Of a DNA stretch of 58,825 nucleotides, positions 1-9,582 are shown piece by piece. The stretch lies in contig JAFWGQ010000057.1 in NCBI GenBank assembly GCA_017512365.1, positions 1 through 58,825 of the forward strand, read 5' to 3'. The position numbers and the translations under genes were made by a program. Within the stretch, counting starts at the first letter, position 1. Each line of letters opens with the position of its first letter. Origin of the DNA: Mogibacterium sp. Its GTDB lineage: Bacteria; Bacillota; Clostridia; Peptostreptococcales; Anaerovoracaceae. The notes below the pieces were generated by a model. It had not been told where the DNA came from, made no database searches, and saw only the letters and a list, made by a program, of their open reading frames with translations.

Positions 1-1
1 A

Positions 2-1297
2 TGTCGAAAAGCGGAACCCGATCCGGAAGAGGCGATGATAGAGGCGCTGACACTCTCATCTTCATCCATATTATCGAGCGGCCTTACGACCATCATAGGC
101 TTCATCGCGCTGGCCACCATGAGATTTCTCATAGGCAGGGATCTTGGATTTGCGCTGGCAAAGGGCGTTGCCATATGCCTCATCGTTACGCTCACATTCA
201 TGCCGGGAGTCATACTCAGCATGTACAGACTGGTGGAAAAGACTGTTCACCGCTCGTTCATGCCGTCGTTCGAGGGCCTGGGGAGAGTCGTGCTCAGGAC
301 CACAGTACCGATGATGATAGTATTCGCACTTGCCGTGATCCCGTCGTACATCTGCAGCGAACGGAATTCATTCTGGTACGGCGGCGAGTATATGTACGGT
401 CCGGAGACCAGGGTGGGGGCTGATCAGCGGAAGATAATAGAGCTGTTCGGCGAAGCGGATACGTACGTTATCATGGTGCCTCGGGGAAAAGAGGGGAAAG
501 AAAGGGCTCTGATCAGAGAGCTCAGAAAGGACGACAGGATCTCATCGATCCTTTCGCCGGAATCCTTCATGGGGACATCCCTTCCGCTGGACATGCTGCC
601 GGATTCTGTGACCGGACAGCTCAGATCTGATAAGTACGACAGGATCGTGCTTACGGTCGCCGAGTCTCCTGAGAGCGAGGCTGCATTCGAACTCGTACAG
701 AACGTCAGGGATACTGCGGATAAGTTTTTTCCGGGAGAGTATTACCTGATAGGCGCCGCGGTCGTCAACTATGACCTCAAACAAGTTGTGACCGGCGACA
801 GGCAGCGGGTGAATATCATAGCCGTACTGGCCATTTTTGCGGTACTGGCGGTCACCATGCGGGGCATACTGCTGCCTCTCATACTGGTGCTTGTAATAGA
901 GACCGCCATATGGATCAACATGTCCATATCTTTCGTCACCAGCTCGTACCTGTTTTACATATCCTATCTCATAGCCAGCCCGGTGCTGCTGGGAGCAACG
1001 GTGGATTATGCGATACTCTTTTCGCAGCGATACAAGGAAAACCGCAGCGCTCCTGGGATGTCTCCGGAAGAGTGTGTACTGAAGACGATAAAAGACAATA
1101 CCGTGTCCATACTGACTTCAGGTCTTACTTTGTCTGTGACCGGATTCCTGCTGGCGATCTTCTCAACGCAGGGCATGATCAAGCAGGTAGGACTCCTGCT
1201 CGGAAGAGGTACGCTGTGCTCGCTCTTTGCGGTCCTCTTCGTACTGCCGGGGTTTCTGATGCTGTTGGACAGGTATATCGTTAAAGAAAAGGAATGA
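2..1297 (+). CDS. MMPL/RND-family exporter, C-terminal part (5' truncated)
   Basis: The reading frame is open from the first bases of the window, so the gene begins upstream; the first visible Met (position 35) lies inside the protein. The visible 431 residues hold the end of one membrane block (an SSxLTTxxGF-type segment and two helices), a soluble extracellular domain of about 150 residues, and a second block of about five helices ending in a short basic tail. The repeated 'ILTSGLT' and 'LLGATVDYAILF' segments are typical of MMPL/RND proteins, which export lipids or hydrophobic compounds using the proton gradient. The substrate cannot be told from sequence. The next gene starts three bases after the stop, so the two are probably cotranscribed. 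Confidence 0.85.
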   Translation, partial: CRKAEPDPEEAMIEALTLSSSSILSSGLTTIIGFIALATMRFLIGRDLGFALAKGVAICLIVTLTFMPGVILSMYRLVEKTVHRSFMPSFEGLGRVVLRTTVPMMIVFALAVIPSYICSERNSFWYGGEYMYGPETRVGADQRKIIELFGEADTYVIMVPRGKEGKERALIRELRKDDRISSILSPESFMGTSLPLDMLPDSVTGQLRSDKYDRIVLTVAESPESEAAFELVQNVRDTADKFFPGEYYLIGAAVVNYDLKQVVTGDRQRVNIIAVLAIFAVLAVTMRGILLPLILVLVIETAIWINMSISFVTSSYLFYISYLIASPVLLGATVDYAILFSQRYKENRSAPGMSPEECVLKTIKDNTVSILTSGLTLSVTGFLLAIFSTQGMIKQVGLLLGRGTLCSLFAVLFVLPGFLMLLDRYIVKEKE

Positions 1298-1300
1298 CAA

Positions 1301-3151
1301 GTGAGAAAAGAGGTACTTGATCTTCGAGAAGAGATGTGGCTTGAGGGCGTGGATGCATATTACATCCCGTCCGGGGATTATCACGCTTCGGAGTACTTCC
1401 CGGAATACTTCAGGACGTGCAGCTTTCTGAGCGGATTCACGGGCGAAGCTGCTGAGATGGTCGTGACGAACGACGGCGCCTGGCTGTGGACCGACGGACG
1501 TTTCTTTCTCCAGGCGGAGAAAGAGCTTGAAGGAAGCGGGATAACGCTCATGAAGTCCGGTGAGGAAGGCGTGCCGACAGTCATCGAATTCCTGAAAAAA
1601 GACGCCGAAGAATACCTCGCGTCTCACAGTGACGAATACTACGTGGGCCTTGACGGAAAAGTCGTCCCGATGAAGTTCGGCAAAGAACTGCTTGAGGAGC
1701 TTGATGAGATCTCCTCGCGGATCGACAGATGGGATGAAGAACTCCAGTGTCATGTGGCCTCTGCAGACATAAAGTGGGAGGAAGACCTTGCCGGCAGGGT
1801 CTGGAAGGACAGACCGGCGTTCAGAACCGGAAGCGTCCGGAGATTACCGCTCAGCTCGGCGGGAGTGTCCGCCGCGGACAAACTGAAAGACATGCGGGCA
1901 GCCATGAAGGATGCCGGGGCTGACTGCCTGCTGCTGACGGACCTTATGGAGATCGCCTGGCTTCTGAACCTCAGGGGCTCGGACGTGCTGCATACACCGG
2001 TGTTCTGCTCCTTTGTTCTTCTGGAGCAGGACAGGATCAGGATATACCTGCCTGACACGGCGAAAAAAGAAGATCTCCCTGATCCTTTTGAAGGAGCATG
2101 CGGATATGAGATAAAGGACTATGAAGACATATACGAAGACGTACGGGGTCTTCCGTCCGGTTCGGCGCTGATGCTCGATCCTGCCACAGCGAACTTCGCG
2201 TTATGCAGCAATATCATGAAGGGCGTAAAGGTGATCGAGGGACTTACCCCGGTCGCGGCAGCCAAGGTCATAAAGAACGGGACCGAGATAGCCTGCGAGA
2301 AGGACGCTCACATAAAGGACGCTGCCGCGGTCATAAAAACGATCAGATGGGTCAAAGCGGCTGTAAGGGAAAAAAATCTGCGCGAGACCGATGTGTCGGA
2401 CCGTGTCAAAGAGGAGAGGTTCGCTCAGGAAGGATGCTTCGATCTGAGCTTTGAGACCATCGCGGCTTACGGGCCGAACGGGGCCATCATCCACTATACG
2501 CCGCAGAGGGGAAGCGACGCTGAACTGAGGCCGGAGGGCTTCCTCCTCCTCGACTCGGGCGGACAGTACGCGGATGGCACGACGGACATCACCAGGACCA
2601 TCGCCCTAGGACATCTTAGCGATCAGATGATCAGGGACTATACACTGGTCCTCAAAGGCCATGTGGCGTTCTCGCGCTTCAGGGTCACTCCTGACATGGA
2701 CGGCACTGAGATCGATGCGGAATCCAGGAAGGCGCTCAGAGAGCACGGACTTGATTTCAATCACGGCGTGAGCCACGGTGTCGGGCATGTGCTCGCGGTC
2801 CACGAGGGACCGTCTTCCGTAGGCCGAAAGAAGCCCGCCGCAGTCAGGATGAAGCCGGGCATGATAATGTCGAATGAGCCAGGAGTGTACAGAGCGGGCG
2901 AATACGGCGTCAGGATAGAGAACATGGTGCTGGCAAAGGACGCCGGAGACGGAAGCGGAGATGTCATAACAGAGCCCCTGACACTCGTGCCGTACGAGAG
3001 AGAGGCGATAGACGTATCGCTTCTTACAGATGATGAGCTCGCATGGATCAACGATTACCACGAAAGGGTACTGGAGACCGTCGGACCGCTTCTTTCCGGA
3101 GCCGACAGGGACTTTCTGGAAAAGGCAGCGGCTCCGATCGTGAGAGAGTAG
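1301..3151 (+). CDS. Xaa-Pro aminopeptidase (M24B, three-domain form)
   Basis: This is a cytosolic metallopeptidase that removes an N-terminal residue preceding proline. It has two creatinase-like N-terminal domains (about 1-300), an M24 pita-bread domain (about 310-540) and a short C-terminal domain, the 600-residue layout of the eukaryote-like aminopeptidase P. All five dinuclear metal ligands are visible: D418 and D429 (in DSGGQYADGTTD), H492 (in SHGVGH), E526 (NEPG) and E540 (RIEN). The GTG start follows the MMPL stop by three bases. There is no signal peptide. A role in peptide or amino-acid salvage is inferred. Confidence 0.92.
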   Translation: MRKEVLDLREEMWLEGVDAYYIPSGDYHASEYFPEYFRTCSFLSGFTGEAAEMVVTNDGAWLWTDGRFFLQAEKELEGSGITLMKSGEEGVPTVIEFLKKDAEEYLASHSDEYYVGLDGKVVPMKFGKELLEELDEISSRIDRWDEELQCHVASADIKWEEDLAGRVWKDRPAFRTGSVRRLPLSSAGVSAADKLKDMRAAMKDAGADCLLLTDLMEIAWLLNLRGSDVLHTPVFCSFVLLEQDRIRIYLPDTAKKEDLPDPFEGACGYEIKDYEDIYEDVRGLPSGSALMLDPATANFALCSNIMKGVKVIEGLTPVAAAKVIKNGTEIACEKDAHIKDAAAVIKTIRWVKAAVREKNLRETDVSDRVKEERFAQEGCFDLSFETIAAYGPNGAIIHYTPQRGSDAELRPEGFLLLDSGGQYADGTTDITRTIALGHLSDQMIRDYTLVLKGHVAFSRFRVTPDMDGTEIDAESRKALREHGLDFNHGVSHGVGHVLAVHEGPSSVGRKKPAAVRMKPGMIMSNEPGVYRAGEYGVRIENMVLAKDAGDGSGDVITEPLTLVPYEREAIDVSLLTDDELAWINDYHERVLETVGPLLSGADRDFLEKAAAPIVRE

Positions 3152-3194
3152 TATAATAGGAAAAACAAAGGGCCGGAAAGAAAGGACGAAAGGG

Positions 3195-4388
3195 ATGAAC
3201 TTCATATTCATATCACCGAATTTCCCGCACACATACTGGCAGTTCTGCGACAGGCTGAAGCGGAACGGGGTAAACGTGCTGGGCATAGGCGACGCGCCTT
3301 ATGACAGCCTCGAAGAGCCGCTCAAAGCAGCGCTCACCGAGTATTACAGAGTAGACAACATGGAGGATTATGACCAGATGTACCGCGCGGTGGCATATCT
3401 GGCACATAAGCACGGCAGGATCGACTGGCTCGAATCCAACACCGAGTACTGGCTCGAGCAGGACGCCCGTCTGAGGGAGGACTTCAACATCACCACCGGC
3501 GTACAGCCGCAGGAGCTTGCGATGTGGAAGAGCAAGTCGGCCATGAAGCCGTTCTATAAGGAAGCGGGCATACCGACCGCCAGAAACCACAAGGTTACGG
3601 ATATCGCCGCGGCGAGGGAGTTCCTCGAAGAGATCGGAGGATTTCCCGTCATAGTAAAACCTGACATCGGAGTCGGCGCCGCGGATACATGGAAGCTCGA
3701 GAACGACGAGGACCTCGAGCGGTTCTACGCCGATCTTCCTCAGCATCCGTATGTGATGGAAGAATTCGTGTACGGGAATATATGGTCGTATGATGCGATA
3801 TGCAACGCGGAGGGAGAGATACTCTTCGAAAGCTCGAACTGGTTCCCGCCTTCCATAGCGGACCTTGTCAATAAAGGCCTGGAGCTTGCCTACTATACGA
3901 CGCCTGAGGTCCCGGCTCAGCTGAAGGAGTACGGGCGAGCGGCCATAAAGGCATTCAGGGTCAGGAGCAGGTACGTGCATTTCGAGTTCTTCCGCCTGAC
4001 GGAGGCGAGAAAGAACCTCGGAGAAGTCGATGACTTTGTCGGACTTGAGGTCAACATGAGACCTGCCGGAGGCTACACGCCTGACATGATGAACTACGCG
4101 CATAACTGCGATGTCTACGAGATATGGGCCGAGATGGCCGCATACAACGAGAGGCGCCTGCCGGATATCGGAGGAGATCAGTACTGCGCTTACGCTTCCA
4201 GAAAGGATATCCACCAGTACAGGCACAGCCATGAAGAGGTGCTCGAAAAGTACGGACACTGCATGAAGATGTGCGAGCGCATGCCTGACGTGCTGTCCGG
4301 CGCAATGGGCAACCAGATGTACACGGCGGTATTCGCCACGATCGAAGAGGTCGGGGAATTCATCAGCTTCGTACAGGAACACGCATAA
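3195..4388 (+). CDS. ATP-grasp family ligase (carbamoyl-phosphate-synthase-like)
   Basis: This 397-residue protein has an N-terminal Rossmann-like pre-ATP-grasp domain (about 1-105) and an ATP-grasp domain (about 110-330). The ATP-lid region includes 'GGFPVIVKPDIGVGA' and the metal-binding strand includes 'GLEVNMRPAGGYTPDMMNYA'. ATP-grasp enzymes join a carboxylate to an amine or thiol through an acyl-phosphate. The substrates here are unknown. A ribosome site (GAAAGGACGAAAGGG) precedes the ATG. The esterase-like gene starts 20 bases downstream, so the two probably act on the same small molecule or peptide. A TATAAT at 3152-3157 may be a promoter, but it has no good -35. Confidence 0.8.
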   Translation: MNFIFISPNFPHTYWQFCDRLKRNGVNVLGIGDAPYDSLEEPLKAALTEYYRVDNMEDYDQMYRAVAYLAHKHGRIDWLESNTEYWLEQDARLREDFNITTGVQPQELAMWKSKSAMKPFYKEAGIPTARNHKVTDIAAAREFLEEIGGFPVIVKPDIGVGAADTWKLENDEDLERFYADLPQHPYVMEEFVYGNIWSYDAICNAEGEILFESSNWFPPSIADLVNKGLELAYYTTPEVPAQLKEYGRAAIKAFRVRSRYVHFEFFRLTEARKNLGEVDDFVGLEVNMRPAGGYTPDMMNYAHNCDVYEIWAEMAAYNERRLPDIGGDQYCAYASRKDIHQYRHSHEEVLEKYGHCMKMCERMPDVLSGAMGNQMYTAVFATIEEVGEFISFVQEHA

Positions 4389-4408
4389 CAGAAGAAAGGG
4401 AAAGAAAA

Positions 4409-5146
4409 ATGAACGATTATTACCATAAGGAATACAGCTGGATACTTGACAGAGAGATGGAGCATGCGGTATTCGGAGACAGCGGCAGATGGGTCGTGGC
4501 CTTCGCGCCTCAGAGCGGTCACACCTATGATTTTCGCAACTTCGGCATGATAGACTCCATCGCGCCGTGGATCGAATCCGGCAAGATCAGGGTCCTCTGC
4601 GTCGACAGCATCGATGAGGAGACATGGTCGGCTGCAGGACAGGACGAAAGATACAGGCTCGAGCAGCAGGAGAGGTGGTTCCATTACGTGACTGACGAGC
4701 TCATGCCGAAATACCTCGGAGAGGGCGAGCGGGCTCTTACTACGGGATGCAGCATGGGAGCGACACACGCGGCGAACTTCTTCTTCCGCAGGCCTGATCT
4801 GTTCTGCGGCATGATAGCCCTGAGCGGCCTTTATGACACGGACTACTTCTTCTTTGACTACAAGGACGATCTGACATACGCGAATTCGCCTATAGAATTC
4901 CTCAGAGGCATGCCGGAAGATCATCCGTGGATGGATCTGTACAGGAGGAGCGCGATCATATTCTGCTCGGGACAGGGCGCCTGGGAGGATGAGATGAGAG
5001 AAGATCTCAACGAACTGGATGTCGTACTGAATGAAAAGGGCATAGAGCACTGGGCTGACTACTGGGGCTACGATGTCAATCACGACTGGCCGTGGTGGAG
5101 AAAACAGCTGCCGTATTTCATGGGACATGTTATCGGCGAACCATAA
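4409..5146 (+). CDS. Esterase-like alpha/beta hydrolase
   Basis: The 245-residue protein resembles the putative-esterase (esterase D/antigen 85) family. A nucleophile elbow 'GCSMGA' lies near residue 113, and a late His in 'NHDWPWW' near residue 229 suits the catalytic histidine. Aromatic residues are frequent. No signal peptide is seen, so the enzyme is probably cytosolic. It follows the ATP-grasp gene by 20 bases with a good ribosome site (GAAAGGGAAAG). A hydrolase beside a ligase could edit, deprotect or recycle the ligase product; that is inference only. Confidence 0.75.
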   Translation: MNDYYHKEYSWILDREMEHAVFGDSGRWVVAFAPQSGHTYDFRNFGMIDSIAPWIESGKIRVLCVDSIDEETWSAAGQDERYRLEQQERWFHYVTDELMPKYLGEGERALTTGCSMGATHAANFFFRRPDLFCGMIALSGLYDTDYFFFDYKDDLTYANSPIEFLRGMPEDHPWMDLYRRSAIIFCSGQGAWEDEMREDLNELDVVLNEKGIEHWADYWGYDVNHDWPWWRKQLPYFMGHVIGEP

Positions 5147-5195
5147 AGATCAGCTGATCACAGATAAAGCAGTGATAATAGTAAGGCAGTTATCA

Positions 5196-5211
5196 CAGGA
5201 GGATGGAAATG
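5196..5211 (+). promoter_or_regulatory. Ribosome binding site deciding the start at 5209
   Basis: AGGAGG at 5197-5202 touches the ATG at 5203 but lies six bases before the in-frame ATG at 5209. The second ATG is therefore the usable start. Confidence 0.7.
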
Positions 5212-5688
5212 AACAGTGAAGAAAGATTCAAAGCGGCTGCGGCCGGCATGGATGAACTCAAGGCAAAGATAGAAGAAGTCAATAAGGCGGTAAAGGAATC
5301 CTTTTCCGGGGGCGCGGCAAACTTCAGATCGGACATGGAGTTCACAAAGTCGAGCATCGATGAGATCTCTGACGAGACAGAAAAAAAGATCGAACTGAAG
5401 GCTGAACAGCAGGTCGATAAGATCATAGATGCCGAAGAGAAGATGGAGGCAAAAAAAGACGCCAGGCTCGAAAAGCGCAGAACGAAGCTTCAGGAACTCC
5501 AGGACAGGATCAATGATCTCGGGCAGGCGTACGCGAAGGCTGATCAGGAAGAGCTGATCATGGGACTCCTCGAATATGCCGATGAATGCCGGGATACAGC
5601 CGTATATATGGCTGACGAAGCCGTGAATGCATACAGGGCAGCGGCGGCGGAACTGGTAAAGTACAACGAAAAGTACGGAAATCAGTAA
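5209..5688 (+). CDS. Hypothetical coiled-coil protein
   Basis: I do not recognise this family. The protein is highly charged and helical, with long Lys/Glu/Ala-rich stretches that predict a coiled coil over most of its length and no membrane segment. An upstream ATG at 5203 directly abuts the AGGAGG, so the ATG at 5209, six bases from it, is the likely start (159 residues). The gene ends just before a strong terminator and the heat-shock promoter. A loose link to the esterase/ATP-grasp pair is possible because no terminator is seen between them. Confidence 0.7.
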   Translation: MNSEERFKAAAAGMDELKAKIEEVNKAVKESFSGGAANFRSDMEFTKSSIDEISDETEKKIELKAEQQVDKIIDAEEKMEAKKDARLEKRRTKLQELQDRINDLGQAYAKADQEELIMGLLEYADECRDTAVYMADEAVNAYRAAAAELVKYNEKYGNQ

Positions 5689-5722
5689 GCGGATCGGGCG
5701 TGAAACGCATACAGAACAAGAC

Positions 5723-5758
5723 AGAGAGCGGATGCAGAAACATTCGCTCTCTTTTTTT
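5723..5758 (+). terminator. Intrinsic terminator before hrcA operon
   Basis: A 12-bp stem (AGAGAGCGGATG paired with CATTCGCTCTCT, one G-T pair), a six-base loop and a run of seven T form a strong Rho-independent terminator. It separates the coiled-coil gene from the heat-shock operon. Confidence 0.9.
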
Positions 5759-5768
5759 CGATAAATAG

Positions 5769-5797
5769 TTGACAAGCACAGCGGAAGCGAGTATATT
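5769..5797 (+). promoter_or_regulatory. Sigma-A promoter of the hrcA-grpE-dnaK-dnaJ operon
   Basis: A perfect TTGACA (5769-5774) and TATATT (5792-5797) are separated by 17 bases. The predicted transcription start falls just before or within the CIRCE operator, so HrcA bound there would block the polymerase. Confidence 0.92.
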
Positions 5798-5808
5798 GTG
5801 AGTTGAGA

Positions 5809-5835
5809 TTAGCACTCTCGCCAAGTGAGTGCTAA
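5809..5835 (+). promoter_or_regulatory. CIRCE operator (HrcA binding site)
   Basis: TTAGCACTC, nine bases, GAGTGCTAA: an exact match to the CIRCE consensus. It lies 12 bases after the -10 element and 30 bases before the hrcA start. It is the only CIRCE element I found in the window. Confidence 0.97.
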
Positions 5836-5865
5836 CAAAAGACAAAACAAAAACGGAGGCGGGAC

Positions 5866-6924
5866 ATGGATCTGAGCGAAAGACAATTACAGATACTGCA
5901 GGCGATCATAACGGATTACGTTGAGAACGCCGAGCCGGTCGGTTCCAGATCGATCGCTAAAAAATACGATCTCGGCGTCAGCCCCGCGACGATAAGAAAT
6001 GAGATGTCGGACCTTGAGGAGATGGGCTATCTGACACATCCCCACACCTCGGCGGGCAGAGTCCCTTCGGACAAGGCATACAGACTGTACGTCAACAACC
6101 TGATGAAAAAGAAGAACCTGAGCGCAAAGGACAAGAGGATGATCAGCGACCGCCTCTCAGCCAGCAGGGATGAATTCGACAGGACCATAAGACATGCCGC
6201 GGAACTGCTGTCCGAGATAACCAATCTGGCATCGTTCGCGATGACGCCGGCCACAAACGAGGAAACGATAAGCTTCATCAGGCTGCTGCCGGTGGACGAG
6301 AGGACACTGATACTCATGATCGTCGGAGAAAGCGGCAACATCACGAACACGACGCTGAGGCTGAAAGTCCCGTATACTCAGGATGCGCTTGACCTTCTGA
6401 GCAAGAACATGACGGTCCGCCACAAGGGACGCACACTGGACGATGTGCTCAAGTCCGAGATCATCGAGGACGTCGGATCGGACATAGAGGCGATGAACTC
6501 GCTTGAAGGAGACGTGATGCCGAGCTTCATCAGGACCCTCGAAGACATGCTCAATGTCAATCTGTACATGGAGGGCATGACCAATATCTTCGATCTTCCT
6601 GAGTACTCGAGCATAGACAGGGCAAGGGACTTCATGGAGCTCTTTGCCAGGAAGGACTGGTTCACCCAGAAGATGCTCGCCAGAGATGACGGCGTCGTGG
6701 TGACCATCGGCGACGAGAACGACACAATGAAGGACTGCACACTGATCACCGCATCCTATCATGTCGACGGCAAGCTGGTCGGAAAGATCGGAGTCATAGG
6801 GCCGACAAGGATGAAATACGACGAAGTCACTTCGATCATGGAGTACCTGACCAACAATCTGAGCGAATCGTTCAGACTGACGGAGGGAAGCGGACCGGGT
6901 GACAGCGGTCAGGAAGACAAATGA
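5866..6924 (+). CDS. hrcA: Heat-inducible transcription repressor HrcA
   Basis: HrcA is the repressor of class I heat-shock genes and binds CIRCE as a dimer. The 352-residue length is normal. The N-terminal winged helix (about 1-75) includes 'VSPATIRNEMSDLEEMGYL' and 'HTSAGRVPSDKAYR'; the remainder is the dimerisation and GAF-like region. The start follows GGAGGCGGG by a few bases. The gene is first in the operon directly behind its own operator, so it should be autoregulated. Confidence 0.97.
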   Translation: MDLSERQLQILQAIITDYVENAEPVGSRSIAKKYDLGVSPATIRNEMSDLEEMGYLTHPHTSAGRVPSDKAYRLYVNNLMKKKNLSAKDKRMISDRLSASRDEFDRTIRHAAELLSEITNLASFAMTPATNEETISFIRLLPVDERTLILMIVGESGNITNTTLRLKVPYTQDALDLLSKNMTVRHKGRTLDDVLKSEIIEDVGSDIEAMNSLEGDVMPSFIRTLEDMLNVNLYMEGMTNIFDLPEYSSIDRARDFMELFARKDWFTQKMLARDDGVVVTIGDENDTMKDCTLITASYHVDGKLVGKIGVIGPTRMKYDEVTSIMEYLTNNLSESFRLTEGSGPGDSGQEDK

Positions 6925-6956
6925 ACCCAGATATCTATTGAAAGGAACATAAAGTA

Positions 6957-7583
6957 ATGTCAAAGGAAAAAGCAAAGCACATCCACATCGAGGATGGCAA
7001 TGCCGAAGAAAAAGAAAAAACGGCTGCCGAAGAGGTGATGGAGGAAGCATCTGAAGGAGCCGAAGCTGAAGAGCCGGAAGAGGAAAAGGCAGAAGAAAAA
7101 GCCAAAGAGAAAGCCGAAGCTGATGCAGAAGCGGAGCCTGAAGAAAAAAAGGAGGAAGCATCTGCCGAAGAGCAGGAATCCGAACGCTACATGCGCCTGA
7201 TGGCGGAGTTCCAGAACTTTAAAAGAAGGGCGGCAAAGGAAAAGAGCGACATCCACGCGTTCGCAAACGAAAGGATAGTCGGAGACCTTCTCCCGGTGAT
7301 GGACAACTTCGAAAGGGCTCTGGAAACGGAGACGGACGATATCGAGGCATACGCCAAGGGCATGCAGCTCATATTCGAACAGATGAAGACAGCCCTCGAG
7401 AAGGCCGGCCTCAAAGAGATAGAAGCGCTCGGGCTCGACTTCGACCCGAACGTGCATAACGCCGTGATGACGGACAATACGGAAGAATACGAAAACGACA
7501 AGATCAGCAAGGTCCTGCAGAAGGGATACAAGCTGAACGACAAAGTGATACGGCCGTCGATGGTCGCAGTGAACAAACGTTAA
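6957..7583 (+). CDS. grpE: Nucleotide exchange factor GrpE
   Basis: GrpE releases ADP from DnaK. The first 65 or so residues are almost entirely Glu, Ala and Lys, a disordered acidic extension that is longer than usual. The conserved coiled-coil and beta domain follows ('RYMRLMAEFQNFKRR', 'DNFERALE', 'NPNVHNAV'-like 'DPNVHNAVM'). The start has AAAGGA ten bases upstream. The gene lies in the standard hrcA-grpE-dnaK-dnaJ order. Confidence 0.96.
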   Translation: MSKEKAKHIHIEDGNAEEKEKTAAEEVMEEASEGAEAEEPEEEKAEEKAKEKAEADAEAEPEEKKEEASAEEQESERYMRLMAEFQNFKRRAAKEKSDIHAFANERIVGDLLPVMDNFERALETETDDIEAYAKGMQLIFEQMKTALEKAGLKEIEALGLDFDPNVHNAVMTDNTEEYENDKISKVLQKGYKLNDKVIRPSMVAVNKR

Positions 7584-7616
7584 CAAATCTTTTCAGACAT
7601 ACAGGAGGAAACAACA

Positions 7617-9506
7617 ATGGGTAAGGTAATAGGAATCGATCTTGGTACAACCAACAGCTGCGTAGCAGTACTTGAAGGCGGTGAGCCTACAGTTATCACT
7701 AATTCGGAAGGAATGAGAACGACGCCTTCGGTGGTATCGTTCACAAAGAGCGGCGAGAGACTCGTCGGCGAAACGGCAAAGAGGATCGCGATCACAGAGC
7801 CTGAGGGCACGGTGTCGTCGATCAAGAGACACATGGGAGAGAACTACACCGTTAATCTGCGCGGAAAGGACTACACGCCGCAGGAGATCTCGGCCATGAT
7901 CCTCCAGAAGCTCAAGGCGGACGCTGAGGCATATCTCGGCGAGAAGGTCACTGAGGCTGTCATAACAGTCCCGGCGTACTTCAGCGATGCTCAGAAGCAG
8001 GCTACAAAGGATGCAGGCAAGATCGCCGGCCTCGACGTAAAGAGGATCATCAACGAGCCTACTGCCGCTTCACTGGCATACGGACTCGACAAGGATACCG
8101 GAAGCCACAAGATCCTGGTTTATGACCTGGGCGGCGGCACATTCGACGTATCCGTGCTCGAGCTCGGCGACGGAGTATTCGAGGTCCTCGCTACGAACGG
8201 CGATACCCACCTCGGCGGAGATGACTTCGACAACGCTCTGGTCAATTTCCTCGCGGACAGCTTCCAGAAGGAGAACGGCATCGACCTCAGACAGGACAAG
8301 ATGGCTCTCCAGAGACTGAAAGAAGCAGCCGAGAAGGCAAAGAAGGAGCTCTCGACAGCTCAGACCACGAAGGTCAACCTGCCGTTCATCGCGGCAAACG
8401 ATGCGGGTCCTCTCCACATGGACATGGACGTCACAAGAGCAAGATTCGAACAGCTCACGAAGGATCTCGTTGACAGGACCATCGAGCCTATGCACAAGGC
8501 AATGAAGGACGCCGGAGTCACATCGGCAGACCTCGCCAAGGTCATCCTGGTAGGCGGTTCGACAAGGATCCCTGCTGTTCAGGAAGCAGTTAAGAACGTT
8601 ACAGGCAAGGAACCGTTCAAGGGCATCAACCCTGATGAGTGCGTAGCCATCGGCGCTGCCATCCAGGCGGGAGTACTCACGGGCGAAGTCAACGACATCC
8701 TGCTTCTCGACGTAACGCCGCTGTCGCTGTCCATCGAGACGCTCGGCGGAGTAGCCACAAAGCTGATCGAGAGGAACACGACGATCCCTACAAAGAAGAG
8801 CCAGATCTTCTCGACGGCCGCAGACAACCAGACTGCAGTGGACATCCACGTGATGCAGGGCGAAAGAGAAATGGCTGCCGGCAATATCACGCTCGGAAGA
8901 TTCCAGCTCAGCGGCATCGCTCCGGCTCCTCGCGGCATCCCTCAGATCGAGGTAACATTCGACATCGACGCCAACGGCATCGTGAATGTAAGCGCCAAGG
9001 ACATGGCTACAGGCAAGGAGCAGAAGATCACTATCACATCCTCGACAAAGCTCTCGGAAGACGAGATCAACGCAAAGATCAAGGAAGCCGAGCAGTATGC
9101 TGAAGAGGACAAGAAGCAGAAGGAAGCAGTCGAGACGAAGAACCAGTCCGAGGGCATGATCTTCGAGATCGACAAGCAGCTCGGCGAGCTGGGCGACAAG
9201 GTCACAGCAGACGAGAAGGCGGCTGTCGAGGCAGCGAAGGACGAACTCCAGAAGGCTGTCGATGCAGGCGATGTCGAAGAGATGAAGACGAAGATGGAAG
9301 CGCTGACAAACGCGTTCTATCCGATCTCGACAAGGATCTATCAGGAGGCTCAGGCTGCTCAGGGCGGCGCAGGAGCTCAGGGATTCGATCCAGGCAACAT
9401 GGGCGGCATGGGCTTCGACCCTAACATGGGCAACATGGGCGGAGCCGGCAGCGTCAATGAAGACGGTTCGGTCGATGCTGACTACGAGGTCGTTGACGAC
9501 GAATAA
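7617..9506 (+). CDS. dnaK: Chaperone protein DnaK (Hsp70)
   Basis: This is the ATP-dependent Hsp70 chaperone. The ATPase domain (about 1-370) shows '[13 protein letters not shown]', '[13 protein letters not shown]' and '[11 protein letters not shown]'. The beta-sandwich substrate domain and helical lid follow. The tail is rich in Gly and Met and ends in DYEVVDDE. The length of 629 residues is normal for Gram-positive DnaK. A strong CAGGAGG site precedes the ATG. Confidence 0.98.
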   Translation: MGKVIGIDLGTTNSCVAVLEGGEPTVITNSEGMRTTPSVVSFTKSGERLVGETAKRIAITEPEGTVSSIKRHMGENYTVNLRGKDYTPQEISAMILQKLKADAEAYLGEKVTEAVITVPAYFSDAQKQATKDAGKIAGLDVKRIINEPTAASLAYGLDKDTGSHKILVYDLGGGTFDVSVLELGDGVFEVLATNGDTHLGGDDFDNALVNFLADSFQKENGIDLRQDKMALQRLKEAAEKAKKELSTAQTTKVNLPFIAANDAGPLHMDMDVTRARFEQLTKDLVDRTIEPMHKAMKDAGVTSADLAKVILVGGSTRIPAVQEAVKNVTGKEPFKGINPDECVAIGAAIQAGVLTGEVNDILLLDVTPLSLSIETLGGVATKLIERNTTIPTKKSQIFSTAADNQTAVDIHVMQGEREMAAGNITLGRFQLSGIAPAPRGIPQIEVTFDIDANGIVNVSAKDMATGKEQKITITSSTKLSEDEINAKIKEAEQYAEEDKKQKEAVETKNQSEGMIFEIDKQLGELGDKVTADEKAAVEAAKDELQKAVDAGDVEEMKTKMEALTNAFYPISTRIYQEAQAAQGGAGAQGFDPGNMGGMGFDPNMGNMGGAGSVNEDGSVDADYEVVDDE

Positions 9507-9520
9507 TTGATGATGACATT

Positions 9521-9558
9521 CCGGAGCTGCGGACGCCATGTGGTGATCCGCGCTCCGG
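9521..9558 (+). other. Stem-loop between dnaK and dnaJ
   Basis: CCGGAGCTGCGGA pairs with TCCGCGCTCCGG (one bulged base) around a 13-base loop. There is no T run, so it is more likely an mRNA processing or stability element, or a partial terminator that lowers DnaJ relative to DnaK, than a true terminator. Confidence 0.55.
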
Positions 9559-9582
9559 CATGACAGAAAGGTAAACACATTT

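Noticed and set aside
1-423. 140-codon plus-strand frame at the window start
   Set aside because: It is another frame of the MMPL gene; its translation has no membrane helices and an odd composition, while the frame starting at base 2 gives a convincing MMPL protein.
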